Part shown: in pieces, positions 37,594 to 46,265 of the stretch
Numbering within the stretch: position 1 is the stretch's first letter
Layout: every line of letters begins with the position of its first letter
NCBI RefSeq assembly: GCF_002165375.2
Contig: NZ_CP032134.1
Location: 868,001 to 932,000, forward strand
Length of the DNA: 64,000 bases
Direction: 5' to 3'
Source of the DNA: Acinetobacter chinensis
Lineage (GTDB): Bacteria > Pseudomonadota > Gammaproteobacteria > Pseudomonadales > Moraxellaceae
Translations under genes and position numbers: made by a program
Notes under the pieces: generated by a model
What the model saw: only the letters and a program-made list of their open reading frames with translations
Databases searched by the model: none
What the model was told of the DNA's origin: nothing

Positions 37594-38397
37594 TTAAATC
37601 ATTGGAAGCGGTTGATGTAATGCCAGTTTCTGAAGAAACAGCATGCATTTTTTGACACGCTGACCATCATTGCCAAGTTTTTCGACTTTAAAGAACATCG
37701 ACCAGTGAAGTTTATGTCCGACACGGCAAATTTCATGATAAATTTTTGGTTTATCGCTGAGCTGTTCATAAAGAAACTGACTGGCTTCCTGCAGTTCATT
37801 TTCTTCAAGGCGATAGGCTGTTGAAAAGATAAAACATAACCAGTCACGGATCTGACAGTTGCGTAAAGACAGCACTTCGCCTGGGTCTGTTTCAAAGTCA
37901 ATAAAACTGAACTGGAGCTTCTGATCGACCAGAATGTTTCTGGAAAAAGCTTCACTTAAGTAAGCATTTTTACTGTGTACATCCTGTATTGCTGCTACGG
38001 CCTGATTGAATATTTCAAGGCGGCATTCTTTATCTTTTGCAGTCATCAGAGCCTGATCCAGCTGTCTGGACTGACCATTATTGGCGGCATCTTCCAGTAA
38101 TATGGCAGACTTACTCTCTGCCAGGATTTGTGGAACCCGTATGCCAAGTTTCTGCAGTTCTTTGATTCGGCTGATTTCACATAAAATAGCTTCCATACCT
38201 CCTCTGTTCGGTACAGGAGCAAGCATGTGCAGACGAAACAAAGCAGCGACCCATCTTAGAGGGATATAAATCCAGCCTGAATGGCGTTCGGATGCTTTTT
38301 TCAACCAGACTTTCTGGTTTTTGATGATGTAGGACTGAACTGTCCGGTTTTGACTGGAGGAGAACTGATTCAGCAGATCAGTGAAATTACTGTGCAT
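37594..38397 (-). CDS. protein kinase-like fold protein (KdkA/BUD32-like)
   Basis: 267 residues. Eukaryotic-kinase-like fold typical of lipopolysaccharide kinases: an N-terminal lobe with KVWLKKASERHSGW, a catalytic loop equivalent AFSRNILVDQKLQFSF, and the metal-binding DFETD in place of DFG. Related families phosphorylate Kdo or heptose in LPS cores (KdkA, WaaP), which would suit the lipid A genes beside it, but the sequence alone does not fix the substrate. Convergent with pmrB. Confidence 0.75.
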   Translation of the reverse strand: MHSNFTDLLNQFSSSQNRTVQSYIIKNQKVWLKKASERHSGWIYIPLRWVAALFRLHMLAPVPNRGGMEAILCEISRIKELQKLGIRVPQILAESKSAILLEDAANNGQSRQLDQALMTAKDKECRLEIFNQAVAAIQDVHSKNAYLSEAFSRNILVDQKLQFSFIDFETDPGEVLSLRNCQIRDWLCFIFSTAYRLEENELQEASQFLYEQLSDKPKIYHEICRVGHKLHWSMFFKVEKLGNDGQRVKKCMLFLQKLALHQPLPMI

Positions 38398-38505
38398 AGT
38401 TTCACCGTTAAAAGATACAATAAACGTGAATTGTATACTATTTGTACCTCTTTGTCAGATGCAGCAAGCCATAGTGATCCTGATGATTGTTACAGTGTTT
38501 GATTC

Positions 38506-39210
38506 CTATAGGATTTTTTTCATAAACGTGGCAGGTGCTGCACCTGTATATCCCATTTTAAGCATAACGGCATAAACCACACAGTTAATCAGCCAGGTGA
38601 CCCAGCCTGTCCATAAGTTATGACTCAGGAAGTGAGCTCCACGCATCATCTGTGCCCATCCCATCAAAAAACCAAGTATCAGACCTGAGATCAGAAAAAA
38701 GACGGCACGTGCAGGCTGTTTCTGCCTGTAGACAAAATATCCTGTCATTAATGCAAAACCGGCAGAAGCATGTCCTCCAGGAAAACAGTGTCCCTGTGTG
38801 GAATGAAAGTCCCAGTAAAATCCTTCAGCTGAGGGGAGTATCATGCTCCACGGGCAGGCATGTGCAGAATGCGATTTGAGTACACCAATACTGATGGTAC
38901 ACAGCATGGAAACCCAGAAAAAATATCCGAACTCTGTACGCCGTGGCTTTAACTGCTCCATTTTGAAAGACGCCAGCCAGCAAAGAAAAAACAGGCTGTA
39001 AACTCCAATAATCATGGTTTTGACATAGCTGTGATTCAGTTTTGCAAGAAACCAGTCATTTTTAAGAGGAAACAGACCTGTTTCATTAATCCACGGATGA
39101 ATCAGAGCAAGGTCAATACTGCCACCCACTGGAAAAAATACCCAAAGTACACAAAAGCTGATCAGTAATAAGCAGACCTGAATCAGAAAAAAACGCTGTT
39201 GTTCATACAT
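38506..39210 (-). CDS. PAP2-family membrane phosphatase
   Basis: 234 residues with about six membrane helices. The phosphatase motifs are KSHSAHACPWSM (C1, divergent from KX6RP), CFPGGHASAGFA (C2, catalytic His) and RGAHFLSHNLWTG (C3). Members such as LpxE and LpxT act on lipid A phosphates or recycle undecaprenyl pyrophosphate. Beside pmrCAB a lipid A role is attractive, but this is inference from position. Confidence 0.85.
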   Translation of the reverse strand: MYEQQRFFLIQVCLLLISFCVLWVFFPVGGSIDLALIHPWINETGLFPLKNDWFLAKLNHSYVKTMIIGVYSLFFLCWLASFKMEQLKPRRTEFGYFFWVSMLCTISIGVLKSHSAHACPWSMILPSAEGFYWDFHSTQGHCFPGGHASAGFALMTGYFVYRQKQPARAVFFLISGLILGFLMGWAQMMRGAHFLSHNLWTGWVTWLINCVVYAVMLKMGYTGAAPATFMKKIL

Positions 39211-39330
39211 GGTGTTATTCGAAATGAAAATTCATGTTATTTGAGCAATATCAGCTTAAAAAAGACTTAAACATCGATGCTGAACGTCAGTTTACTGAGT
39301 ACAGAATGGATGAAATTTACAACGGACATA

Positions 39331-39354
39331 AAAAAGCGGCTCAGTTTGAGCCGC
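39331..39354 (-). terminator. amtB terminator
   Basis: GCGGCTCAGTTTGAGCCGC preceded on the plus strand by AAAAA, i.e. a T run on the minus strand; about 30 bp beyond the amtB stop. Confidence 0.85.
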
Positions 39355-39383
39355 CTATGTTGAAATTTCCTGCTTGAGGGCTG

Positions 39384-40571
39384 TTAAAACATATTTTCTT
39401 CAGAGTTGGCAGAAATTTTATGAATGGAAAGGTCAGCACCACGAAACTCATCTTCCTGAGAAAGTCGGATTCCCAGGGTACATTTCAACAGACCATAGAC
39501 AATGAAACCACCTGAAACCGCAATCAGAATGGCAAGCAATGTCCCGACTAACTGTGAAATCATGGAAATACCGCCTAAACCACCCAGCCAGGACTGCCCA
39601 AAAATACCGACAGCAATGCCTCCAAAAGCACCACAGACACCATGTAATGGCCACACACCCAGTACATCATCAATTTTCAGTTTATTCTGGGTATAAGTGA
39701 ACAGCCTGACAAAGATCATACCGGCGGTTGCACCGATCACCAATGCCCCCACAGGATGAACAACATCAGAGCCAGCGCAGATTGCCACCAGTCCTGCCAG
39801 CGGACCATTGTGCAGGAAGCCAGGGTCATCTTTACCGACAAAGTTGGCTGCCAGTGTTCCACCCACCAGTGCCATCAGTGAGTTGATTGCAACCAGACCC
39901 GATATGGCATCCAGCCGCTGCGCACTCATGACATTAAAACCGAACCAACCCACAATCAGCACCCATGAGCCTAAAGCCAGAAATGGAATGGAAGAGGGCG
40001 GGTGTGCGCTGACACGACCATCTTTTTTATAGCGACCATTACGCGCACCCAGCAGTAATACAGCAGCAAGGGCAATCCATCCGCCCATAGCATGGACAAC
40101 GACAGAACCTGCAAAATCATGGAATGGTGCACCAAAAGTACTTTCCAGCCATTTCTGTAAACCGAGGTTGCCGTTCCAGACGATGCCCTCAAAGAAAGGA
40201 TAGATCAGTGCGACCAGTAATAACGTTGCGATGGCTTGCGAACGCATTTTTGCCCGTTCAGCAATTCCCCCTGAAATAATGGCAGGAATAGCTGCTGCAA
40301 AAGTCAGCAGGAAAAAACAGCGCATCAGATTGTAGCCATGATCCTGTGCAAGCTCTGCACCTGTCTGGAAGAAATGATGACCATAGGAAATATAATAACC
40401 CACAAAAAAGTAGGCAATCGCAGACAGCGAGAAGTCGGTCAGAATTTTACTTAAGGCATTGACCTGGTTTTTATGTCGGACTGTTCCCAGTTCAAGAAAT
40501 GCAAAACCTGCATGCATGGAAAGCACCAGGACTGCACCAATAAGAAGAAATAACAAATCAATATTCTGCAT
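39384..40571 (-). CDS. amtB: ammonium transporter AmtB
   Basis: 395 residues, 11 membrane helices, trimeric ammonia/ammonium channel. Signature AGFAFLELGTVRHKNQVNAL, the pore twin histidines in VVHAMGGWIALAAVL and WPLHGVCGAFGGIAVG, and the Phe gate region are visible. No glnK PII gene is next to it, unlike many bacteria; it may lie elsewhere. Shorter at the N-terminus than E. coli AmtB, which has a cleaved signal peptide. Confidence 0.94.
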   Translation of the reverse strand: MQNIDLLFLLIGAVLVLSMHAGFAFLELGTVRHKNQVNALSKILTDFSLSAIAYFFVGYYISYGHHFFQTGAELAQDHGYNLMRCFFLLTFAAAIPAIISGGIAERAKMRSQAIATLLLVALIYPFFEGIVWNGNLGLQKWLESTFGAPFHDFAGSVVVHAMGGWIALAAVLLLGARNGRYKKDGRVSAHPPSSIPFLALGSWVLIVGWFGFNVMSAQRLDAISGLVAINSLMALVGGTLAANFVGKDDPGFLHNGPLAGLVAICAGSDVVHPVGALVIGATAGMIFVRLFTYTQNKLKIDDVLGVWPLHGVCGAFGGIAVGIFGQSWLGGLGGISMISQLVGTLLAILIAVSGGFIVYGLLKCTLGIRLSQEDEFRGADLSIHKISANSEENMF

Positions 40572-41011
40572 GTGTTGGCTCCATTTAGGTGCACTGTGTC
40601 ACAAAATGAAATTCAGTATAGCGATGTCACTGATTTCTAAAAGAGGGTGCAAAGAGGGAAATATTGATCAACTCAGGACAAAATATAACAAGACCCGATA
40701 TAAAGCACAGCACTGCACCATTATGGAATTTATGCACAGGAGTAGCGCACATAAAGAATGCTTTAAATAATGTAAATATATGAAAAATAATAATTATAAT
40801 TTATTTAAAATACGTTTGTATTTTAATTTTAAATGAATATACATTTTATCAGTTCATCGAAAATATTCAGATACTGATGATTTTTCAGTGCATACAGTCC
40901 TTTGACTGAAAATGGAAATGATCTGAGGTCTGAAAGACTTCTTCTATTTCTGAATCTGCCTGAAGAACATGCACTTTTTTCAGTCTGCTGAAATGACCAA
41001 GGGGAAAAGAG
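40572..41011. other. 440-bp gap between amtB and gltL
   Basis: No gene. It holds the amtB promoter on the minus strand. Short dyads such as TGCACCATTATGG (about 40714-40726) and GGTGCACTG (about 40588-40596) recall half-sites of NtrC-type operators, but I found no properly spaced GG/GC sigma-54 promoter, so I do not call one. Confidence 0.4.
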
Positions 41012-41039
41012 AAAGGGCAGATACTGCGATCTGCCCTTT
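41012..41039 (-). terminator. gltIJKL operon terminator
   Basis: AAAGGGCAGAT-actgcg-ATCTGCCCTTT, 25 bp past the gltL stop. The minus-strand T run is short and interrupted. Confidence 0.75.
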
Positions 41040-41063
41040 GCTGTATTTCTGTTTTGCACTGTC

Positions 41064-41807
41064 TCAATGCAGAATTTTATCCAGGAACTGCTGGGCACGT
41101 TCACCACGGGGTGTTCCAAAAAACTCATCTTTGGAGCAGTCTTCTACAATTTTGCCCTGATCCATAAAGATAATACGGTTGGCAACCTGGCGGGCAAAGC
41201 CCATTTCATGAGTCACACACATCATGGTCATCCCTTCTTTTGCCAGTCCGACCATCACATCCAGTACTTCATTGATCATTTCAGGGTCAAGTGCTGAAGT
41301 CGGTTCATCAAACAGCATGGCAATAGGGTCCATACTCAGCGCACGGGCAATCGCAACTCGCTGCTGCTGACCACCGGACAGCTGCGCTGGAAACTTGTCT
41401 GCATGTGCGCTCAGACCGACCCGATCCAGGTAAGCCAGTCCTTTTTTTCTGGCTTCTGCTTCAGAACGTCCCAGTACCTTGACCTGTGCAATGGTCAGAT
41501 TTTCCGTAATGCTGAGATGCGGAAACAGCTCAAAGTGCTGAAACACCATCCCTACACGACTGCGCAGTTTGGTCATGTCCGTTTTAGGGTCATGGATTGC
41601 AATGCCATCCACAAAAATTTTGCCCTGCTGAAAAGGTTCCAGTCCATTGACCGTTTTAATCAGAGTCGATTTACCTGAACCGGACGGTCCACAGACCACC
41701 ACGACTTCACCCTGGCAGATCTGAGTGGTGCAGTCGGTCAGAACCTGAAACTTTTCATACCACTTACTGACATTCTGGAGGTCTATCATTACTTTATTGT
41801 CGCTCAT
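41064..41807 (-). CDS. gltL: glutamate/aspartate ABC transporter ATPase GltL
   Basis: 247 residues. Polar amino-acid ABC ATPase: Walker A VCGPSGSGKSTLIKTVN, Q loop VFQHFELFPHL, signature LSGGQQQRVAIARAL, Walker B PIAMLFDEPTSALDPE, H loop CVTHEMGFA. Overlaps gltK by 4 bp. Last gene of gltIJKL; powers import of Glu/Asp across the inner membrane. Confidence 0.94.
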   Translation of the reverse strand: MSDNKVMIDLQNVSKWYEKFQVLTDCTTQICQGEVVVVCGPSGSGKSTLIKTVNGLEPFQQGKIFVDGIAIHDPKTDMTKLRSRVGMVFQHFELFPHLSITENLTIAQVKVLGRSEAEARKKGLAYLDRVGLSAHADKFPAQLSGGQQQRVAIARALSMDPIAMLFDEPTSALDPEMINEVLDVMVGLAKEGMTMMCVTHEMGFARQVANRIIFMDQGKIVEDCSKDEFFGTPRGERAQQFLDKILH

Positions 41808-42487
41808 ACACGAAACCTCCGTTGTAACCGTTTAACTGAAAATGTAGCGATGGCACTGATGGTGAAATAGACCAGTCCTGCAAAAAGAATATACTGAGTC
41901 AGTAAAGACATCAGGTCTCCACGGACGTAATTGGTTCGGAAGAAATCCAGCAGTCCAATGGCATAAACCATCGTGGAGTCCTGGAACAGAATAATGGTCT
42001 GTTGCAGTAACAGAGGTGTCATTTTCCTGAATGCCTGAGGCAGAATAATCAGTCGCATAGACTGGCTGTAACTCATACCCAGTGCGTAGGCAGCTGCACT
42101 CTGTCCTTTGGGAATGGACTGAATACCCGCACGGACAATTTCAGAGAAATAGGCAGCTTCAAACAGCATGAAAGCCACAATACTTGAAACGAGTGCAGTA
42201 TCAATGGTCAGATATTTTCCAGTGATACCCGTATAAATAAACGGAACAGCAAAATAGAACCACATCAGCACCAGCAGCAGGGGAATGGAGCGGAACAGAT
42301 TGACATAGGCCTGTGCCAGCGTATTTAAAATACGGCTTGAAGACAGACGCATCAGTGCAAGCAGTGTGCCGATAAAAATACCACCTACAGTCGCAATGAC
42401 CACGACCTTCAAGGTAATGCTGAAACCATGCCACAGTGCAGGACCAGACTGTTGTAAGTCCTGAAGAAAAGAGGTAATCCATTCCAT
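41804..42487 (-). CDS. gltK: glutamate/aspartate ABC permease GltK
   Basis: 227 residues from MEWITSFLQDL, with GGAGGT seven bases before that ATG (a GTG at 42502 would lie over the ribosome binding site). Five membrane helices; the EAA loop is EIVRAGIQSIPKGQSAAAYA. Pairs with GltJ to form the channel. The gltJ stop lies just upstream. Confidence 0.93.
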   Translation of the reverse strand: MEWITSFLQDLQQSGPALWHGFSITLKVVVIATVGGIFIGTLLALMRLSSSRILNTLAQAYVNLFRSIPLLLVLMWFYFAVPFIYTGITGKYLTIDTALVSSIVAFMLFEAAYFSEIVRAGIQSIPKGQSAAAYALGMSYSQSMRLIILPQAFRKMTPLLLQQTIILFQDSTMVYAIGLLDFFRTNYVRGDLMSLLTQYILFAGLVYFTISAIATFSVKRLQRRFRV

Positions 42488-42488
42488 A

Positions 42489-43232
42489 TTATTTACCTCC
42501 ACTCATTAATCCAGGAACCCGCAGCCTTTTTTCCAGCAGATTCATGGCACTGATCAGACAGATATTGATCACAATAAAAATGACAGTGACATAGGTATAA
42601 ATTTCGATGGTGTTCTGGGTATATTCACTGATGGTTTTCATCTGAGAAATAATTTCTGCAACACCCACCAGCGAGGCAATGGAAGTGTTTTTTACACAGT
42701 TGGTCAGCTCAGAACTCAATGGCGGTAAAATCGTGCGGAATGACTGCGGTAAAATAACATAGCGGTACAGCTGCGCAGTCGAAAAACCCATTGCATAGCC
42801 TGCATTGATCTGACCTTTAGGCAGAGCTTCAATACCGGTACGCACCTGTTCACAGACGCGGGCAGCGGTAAACAGCCCAAGACCGACACTTGCAGAAATC
42901 AGAGCAGTGGTGTTTGCACCCAGATCATTCATCCACCAGTTTTTGATGGGTCCAGGCAGAAAATTCGGGACAACATAAAACCAGATAAACAGCTGAACCA
43001 GCAGAGGAATATTCCTGAAAACGGTCACATAGGCTGTGCCGATGGCTCTGGCAGTCTGGTTGGGGAGTGTGCGCATAATACCGAGGATGCTGCCGAGAAC
43101 CATGGCAATTGACCATGCCACAACAGCAATGACAACAAGCCATCCGATGCCTGTTAAAATCCAGTTCAGGTAAATGGTATCTCCAACACCTGTGGACTGC
43201 CACAAAACTCCCCAGTTCCAACTATATGTCAT
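42489..43232 (-). CDS. gltJ: glutamate/aspartate ABC permease GltJ
   Basis: 247 residues. Opening MTYSWNWGVLWQSTGVGDTIY resembles E. coli GltJ. His/Glu/Gln-type permease with EAA loop CEQVRTGIEALPKGQINAGY and at least five membrane helices. Ends one base before gltK begins, so translation is coupled. Confidence 0.93.
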   Translation of the reverse strand: MTYSWNWGVLWQSTGVGDTIYLNWILTGIGWLVVIAVVAWSIAMVLGSILGIMRTLPNQTARAIGTAYVTVFRNIPLLVQLFIWFYVVPNFLPGPIKNWWMNDLGANTTALISASVGLGLFTAARVCEQVRTGIEALPKGQINAGYAMGFSTAQLYRYVILPQSFRTILPPLSSELTNCVKNTSIASLVGVAEIISQMKTISEYTQNTIEIYTYVTVIFIVINICLISAMNLLEKRLRVPGLMSGGK

Positions 43233-43312
43233 AGCAACTCCTGGGCAGAGTCAGGGAAACATCCATCGTTTCCCTTGTCTGCGGTTATATTATTGTTATT
43301 AAGACTAAAAAA

Positions 43313-44254
43313 TTACTGATCCCGGTCATGTGGAGTACTGATCAGTGCTTTCAGCTGGTCAGACATGGCAAAATTCAGGTTAATGTTTTTAGGTGGAATT
43401 GGCTGCTGGAACCATTTTTCATACATTTTATTGATTTCACCAGAACCGTAAGTTGCTTTAATTGCATCATCCACAACCTGTTTAAAGCCAGTATCGCCTT
43501 TACGCATCATACAGCCATAAATTTCATGGATTGGAGCAGTACCTACAATCTCCCATTTGTTCGGATCTTTGGCTTTGGATTTTTCACCTGCAAGTAAAAT
43601 ATCATCCATCATAAATGCAGCAGCGCGTCCGTTTTGCAGCATCAGGAAAGACTCAGCATGGTCTTTGGCAGAAATGATTTCTCCAATCCCCAGTTCCTGC
43701 TGGTGCTGACGGATATAACGCTCAGATGTTGTACCTGCGGTCGTGACCAGTTTTTTGCCTTTTAAATCAGCAAAATCTTTCACACCAGAGTCTTTTGCCG
43801 TCAGCAGTCTTGAACCGACTTCAAAGAAACCTAAAGAGAAATCAACCTGTTGCTGACGCTCTTTGTTATTTGTGGTTGAACCACATTCTAAGTCTACCGT
43901 ACCGTTTGAAACCAGAGGAATACGGTTCTGACTGGTTACAAGGTTATAGCGAACTTTCAGGTCTGGCAGTTCCAGTTTTTTCTTCACCGCTTCGACGACT
44001 TTTAACTGTAAGTCATGTGCATAGCCCACAGGCTGGTTTGGGTTGTCTGCAATATAGGAAAATGGAATGGAGGAGTCACGGTAGCCCAGTACAATCGTAC
44101 CTGAGCTCTTGATCTTATCTAATGTACCCGAAGCCGCTGCGCCGCTTTGGGCTTTTTCGCCAGCAGCAGGTGCTTTGTTGTCACTACAGGCACTTAATCC
44201 TAACATCAGGGCACTTGCGCAAAGCAGGGAAGTCATGGTGCGTTTATGTGTCAT
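43313..44254 (-). CDS. gltI: glutamate/aspartate-binding lipoprotein GltI
   Basis: 313 residues from MTHKRTMTSLL (AAGGAG eight bases before). A lipobox LGLSAC suggests a lipid-anchored periplasmic binding protein. Type II solute-binding fold with GTIVLGYRDSSIPFSYI, DLECGSTTNNKERQQQVDFS and GTTSERYIRQHQ, as in GltI/AatJ. An 80-bp gap separates it from gltJ, usual for a more highly expressed first gene. Confidence 0.93.
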   Translation of the reverse strand: MTHKRTMTSLLCASALMLGLSACSDNKAPAAGEKAQSGAAASGTLDKIKSSGTIVLGYRDSSIPFSYIADNPNQPVGYAHDLQLKVVEAVKKKLELPDLKVRYNLVTSQNRIPLVSNGTVDLECGSTTNNKERQQQVDFSLGFFEVGSRLLTAKDSGVKDFADLKGKKLVTTAGTTSERYIRQHQQELGIGEIISAKDHAESFLMLQNGRAAAFMMDDILLAGEKSKAKDPNKWEIVGTAPIHEIYGCMMRKGDTGFKQVVDDAIKATYGSGEINKMYEKWFQQPIPPKNINLNFAMSDQLKALISTPHDRDQ

Positions 44255-44260
44255 GTACAA

Positions 44261-44773
44261 AACTCCTTTTGTATCGTTATGTCTGCAAATATTATTGCTT
44301 TTTGAACCGTCAGTTTTTATGAAAATAATGACATCTTTTATAGGTGTAAAAACACGTCATATTTCATCTTAATAGAGATTCACTCATTTCCTCAAGCAAT
44401 ATTTTTTAGGGTTTTGTTAATGCTAAATGGTTATGAATTAAACAGTTTTTATTTCAAAAAATACATGTTAATGCACATGAATAATTAAGCATAATGTATG
44501 CCATACAGCCGGAAAATGATGCATGACTGGACAAAAGCTTAAGCTGCCTGAAATATCATATTAAGAATTAGAAGTTTAAGCAGAACGTATCTGGCAGTAA
44601 AAAATGAACTGCTGTTTTTTCTGTTCCAGATGGATGCAAAACGTGGTCATTTTTAACCTGAAGTTCAGTTATGGAGCATGGGGTGCAACACTTCTGAGCC
44701 AGGTACATCAACTATTTTTCTGCTGAACAGGTTAAGATTGGGATGATTGCCTTTTTTTCAGTTTTGATGCGTT
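44261..44773. other. 513-bp gap between gltI and the J-domain gene
   Basis: No convincing gene on either strand. It must contain divergent promoters for gltI (leftward) and the J-domain protein (rightward). Nothing else recognised. Confidence 0.5.
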
Positions 44774-45817
44774 ATGTCTTTCGAGTTAAAAACCATTCTT
44801 CAGCCAGATACAGTGTCCAGTCTACAGCAGAAAAAACTGTATCGCCTGATTGAAAAAATTGAACAGCAGAAGCTTGAACTGGCAAAGTGGCAACAGGCAA
44901 AAGATGAAGTTTTAGAATATACCCGTAAACATTTAATTCCAGTCTATCAGGAATTACACAACATTTTATTTAGTCAGTTACAACAGCTTTGGGAACACCT
45001 CAGTCACGGCGACTTTTCCAAAGCAGATGCTCTGTTACTGGATAATAAAATTCAGTCACTTGCACAGTATTTAAAAAGCTCACAATCACTTGCCAGTGAA
45101 CAGCAGGATAAAGTAAATACACTGTATCAGTACTATCAGCAATCACTAGAACATCATAAATCTAAGAAAAAGAAAGCCTCAGCAGATCAAACGAATATTG
45201 TTGATTTGAACACTCAAAATGATCATGAAGTATTTGTTGAAACTGAGGACTGGGATCAGGAGCAATATCAGCAACTTCGTGAGCAAGCTAAACTCAAAAG
45301 ACAGCAGGATAAAAAACAGCATGCTGAAAAAATGGCGGAGCAGTCTTTAAAAACAGTCTATCTAAAATTAGCTTCAACTATTCACCCTGACCGTGAACCT
45401 GATGAAGCTAAAAAACAGGAAAAAACAGAAATTTTTCAACATGTAAACGCTGCCTATGAACAGCAGGATTTGTTTGCTTTACTAAAATTACAAATACAGA
45501 TTGAGCAGGGTAATGGCTCAAATAAAAAGGGCTTAGGTGATGAACAGCTTAAGTTTTATAAAATGGCACTGGACAGTCAAAGTCAGAAACTGGCAGATCA
45601 ACTGGCTGAACTGATTGATGCTTTGGTTTGGTCTGAAAAAGCCAAAATAAAGGTAGGTAAAGCGCAAGGGAGGCTACAGATTTCTGATCTGTATGCACAG
45701 ATTGATGAAGATACTTCTGCGTTGAAACAGCAGGTGAAGTGGGAAAAAGAACGATTGAAATACATGGGGAAAGTGAAAGGATTGGAGATGTTGTTGGGGA
45801 ATAATGGGGTGCTATAA
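44774..45817 (+). CDS. J-domain (DnaJ-like) protein
   Basis: 347 residues, Gln/Lys-rich and mostly coiled-coil in the first 150 (LIEKIEQQKLELAKWQQAKD). The J domain lies in the middle-to-late part with the HPD motif in LASTIHPDREPDEAKKQEKT, followed by IFQHVNAAYEQQDLFALLKL. It lacks the Gly/Phe region and zinc fingers of DnaJ, so it is a specialised co-chaperone recruiting DnaK to unknown clients. Conserved in Acinetobacter. Monocistronic. Confidence 0.85.
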   Translation: MSFELKTILQPDTVSSLQQKKLYRLIEKIEQQKLELAKWQQAKDEVLEYTRKHLIPVYQELHNILFSQLQQLWEHLSHGDFSKADALLLDNKIQSLAQYLKSSQSLASEQQDKVNTLYQYYQQSLEHHKSKKKKASADQTNIVDLNTQNDHEVFVETEDWDQEQYQQLREQAKLKRQQDKKQHAEKMAEQSLKTVYLKLASTIHPDREPDEAKKQEKTEIFQHVNAAYEQQDLFALLKLQIQIEQGNGSNKKGLGDEQLKFYKMALDSQSQKLADQLAELIDALVWSEKAKIKVGKAQGRLQISDLYAQIDEDTSALKQQVKWEKERLKYMGKVKGLEMLLGNNGVL

Positions 45818-45842
45818 GGTTTGCTTTTCTCCCTTAAAATCA

Positions 45843-45960
45843 CCTTTCCCTCACCCCAACCCTCTCCCAAAGGGAGAGGGAGTTGCATCTAATTAAATAC
45901 CGTCAATCAGCTTAATAATGAATATTCCTTCTCCTTGTAGGAGAGGGCTAGGGAGAGGTA
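45843..45960. repeat. REP/BIME-like palindrome pair
   Basis: CCCTCTCCC-aaa-GGGAGAGGG at about 45859-45879, preceded by CCCTCACCCCAA, and CCTTCTCCTTGTAGGAGAGG at about 45926-45945, running into GCTAGGGAGAGG, in inverted order. Same family as 20345-20441. Immediately followed by a DUF559 gene remnant; DUF559 genes are often found next to such repeats. Confidence 0.7.
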
Positions 45961-46005
45961 ATAAGAAAAATGATAGACCTGTAACTCTATGTCTTTGCCA
46001 AATCT

Positions 46006-46155
46006 ATGCACCACACAGCTACAGATGCTGAAAACTTGATGTGGAAAATCCTCCGTAATAAACAATTTATGAATCTAAAATTCCGTCGACAGCATGTGAT
46101 TGCACCGTATATTGTGGATTTTTTCTGTCATGAAATTGATTTGATCGCTATATAA
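46006..46155 (+). pseudogene. truncated DUF559 endonuclease-like gene
   Basis: 49 codons. The product HHTATDAENLMWKILRNKQF, then LKFRRQHVIAPYIVDFFCHEIDLIAI, is clearly the first half of a DUF559 (Vsr/very-short-patch-repair-like) protein, which normally runs on past DLIVEIDG for another 50-60 residues. Here it stops right after IDLIAI, where the AT-rich retron DNA begins. So the retron islet's left junction lies at about 46150-46160 and has probably replaced the rest of this gene. Confidence 0.75.
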
Positions 46156-46265
46156 ATATTTTTAGTGAGCAAGAAATAAAAAGTTAGAATGAAAATCATA
46201 AAATTTTATTGTATTATCTTTGGCTTAGTTGGATACAAAAAATTATTTTCTTGGTTAGTTACTAT

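Noticed and set aside
40580..40770. Sigma-54/NtrC promoter of amtB
   Set aside because: TGCACC-like half-sites are present but I found no GG/GC pair with correct 10-nt spacing.
40829..41128. 99-codon minus-strand frame
   Set aside because: Covers the gltL terminator and the gltL 3' end in another frame.
45598..45888. 96-codon minus-strand frame over the J-domain gene end
   Set aside because: Built from REP palindrome sequence and the antisense of the J-domain gene.
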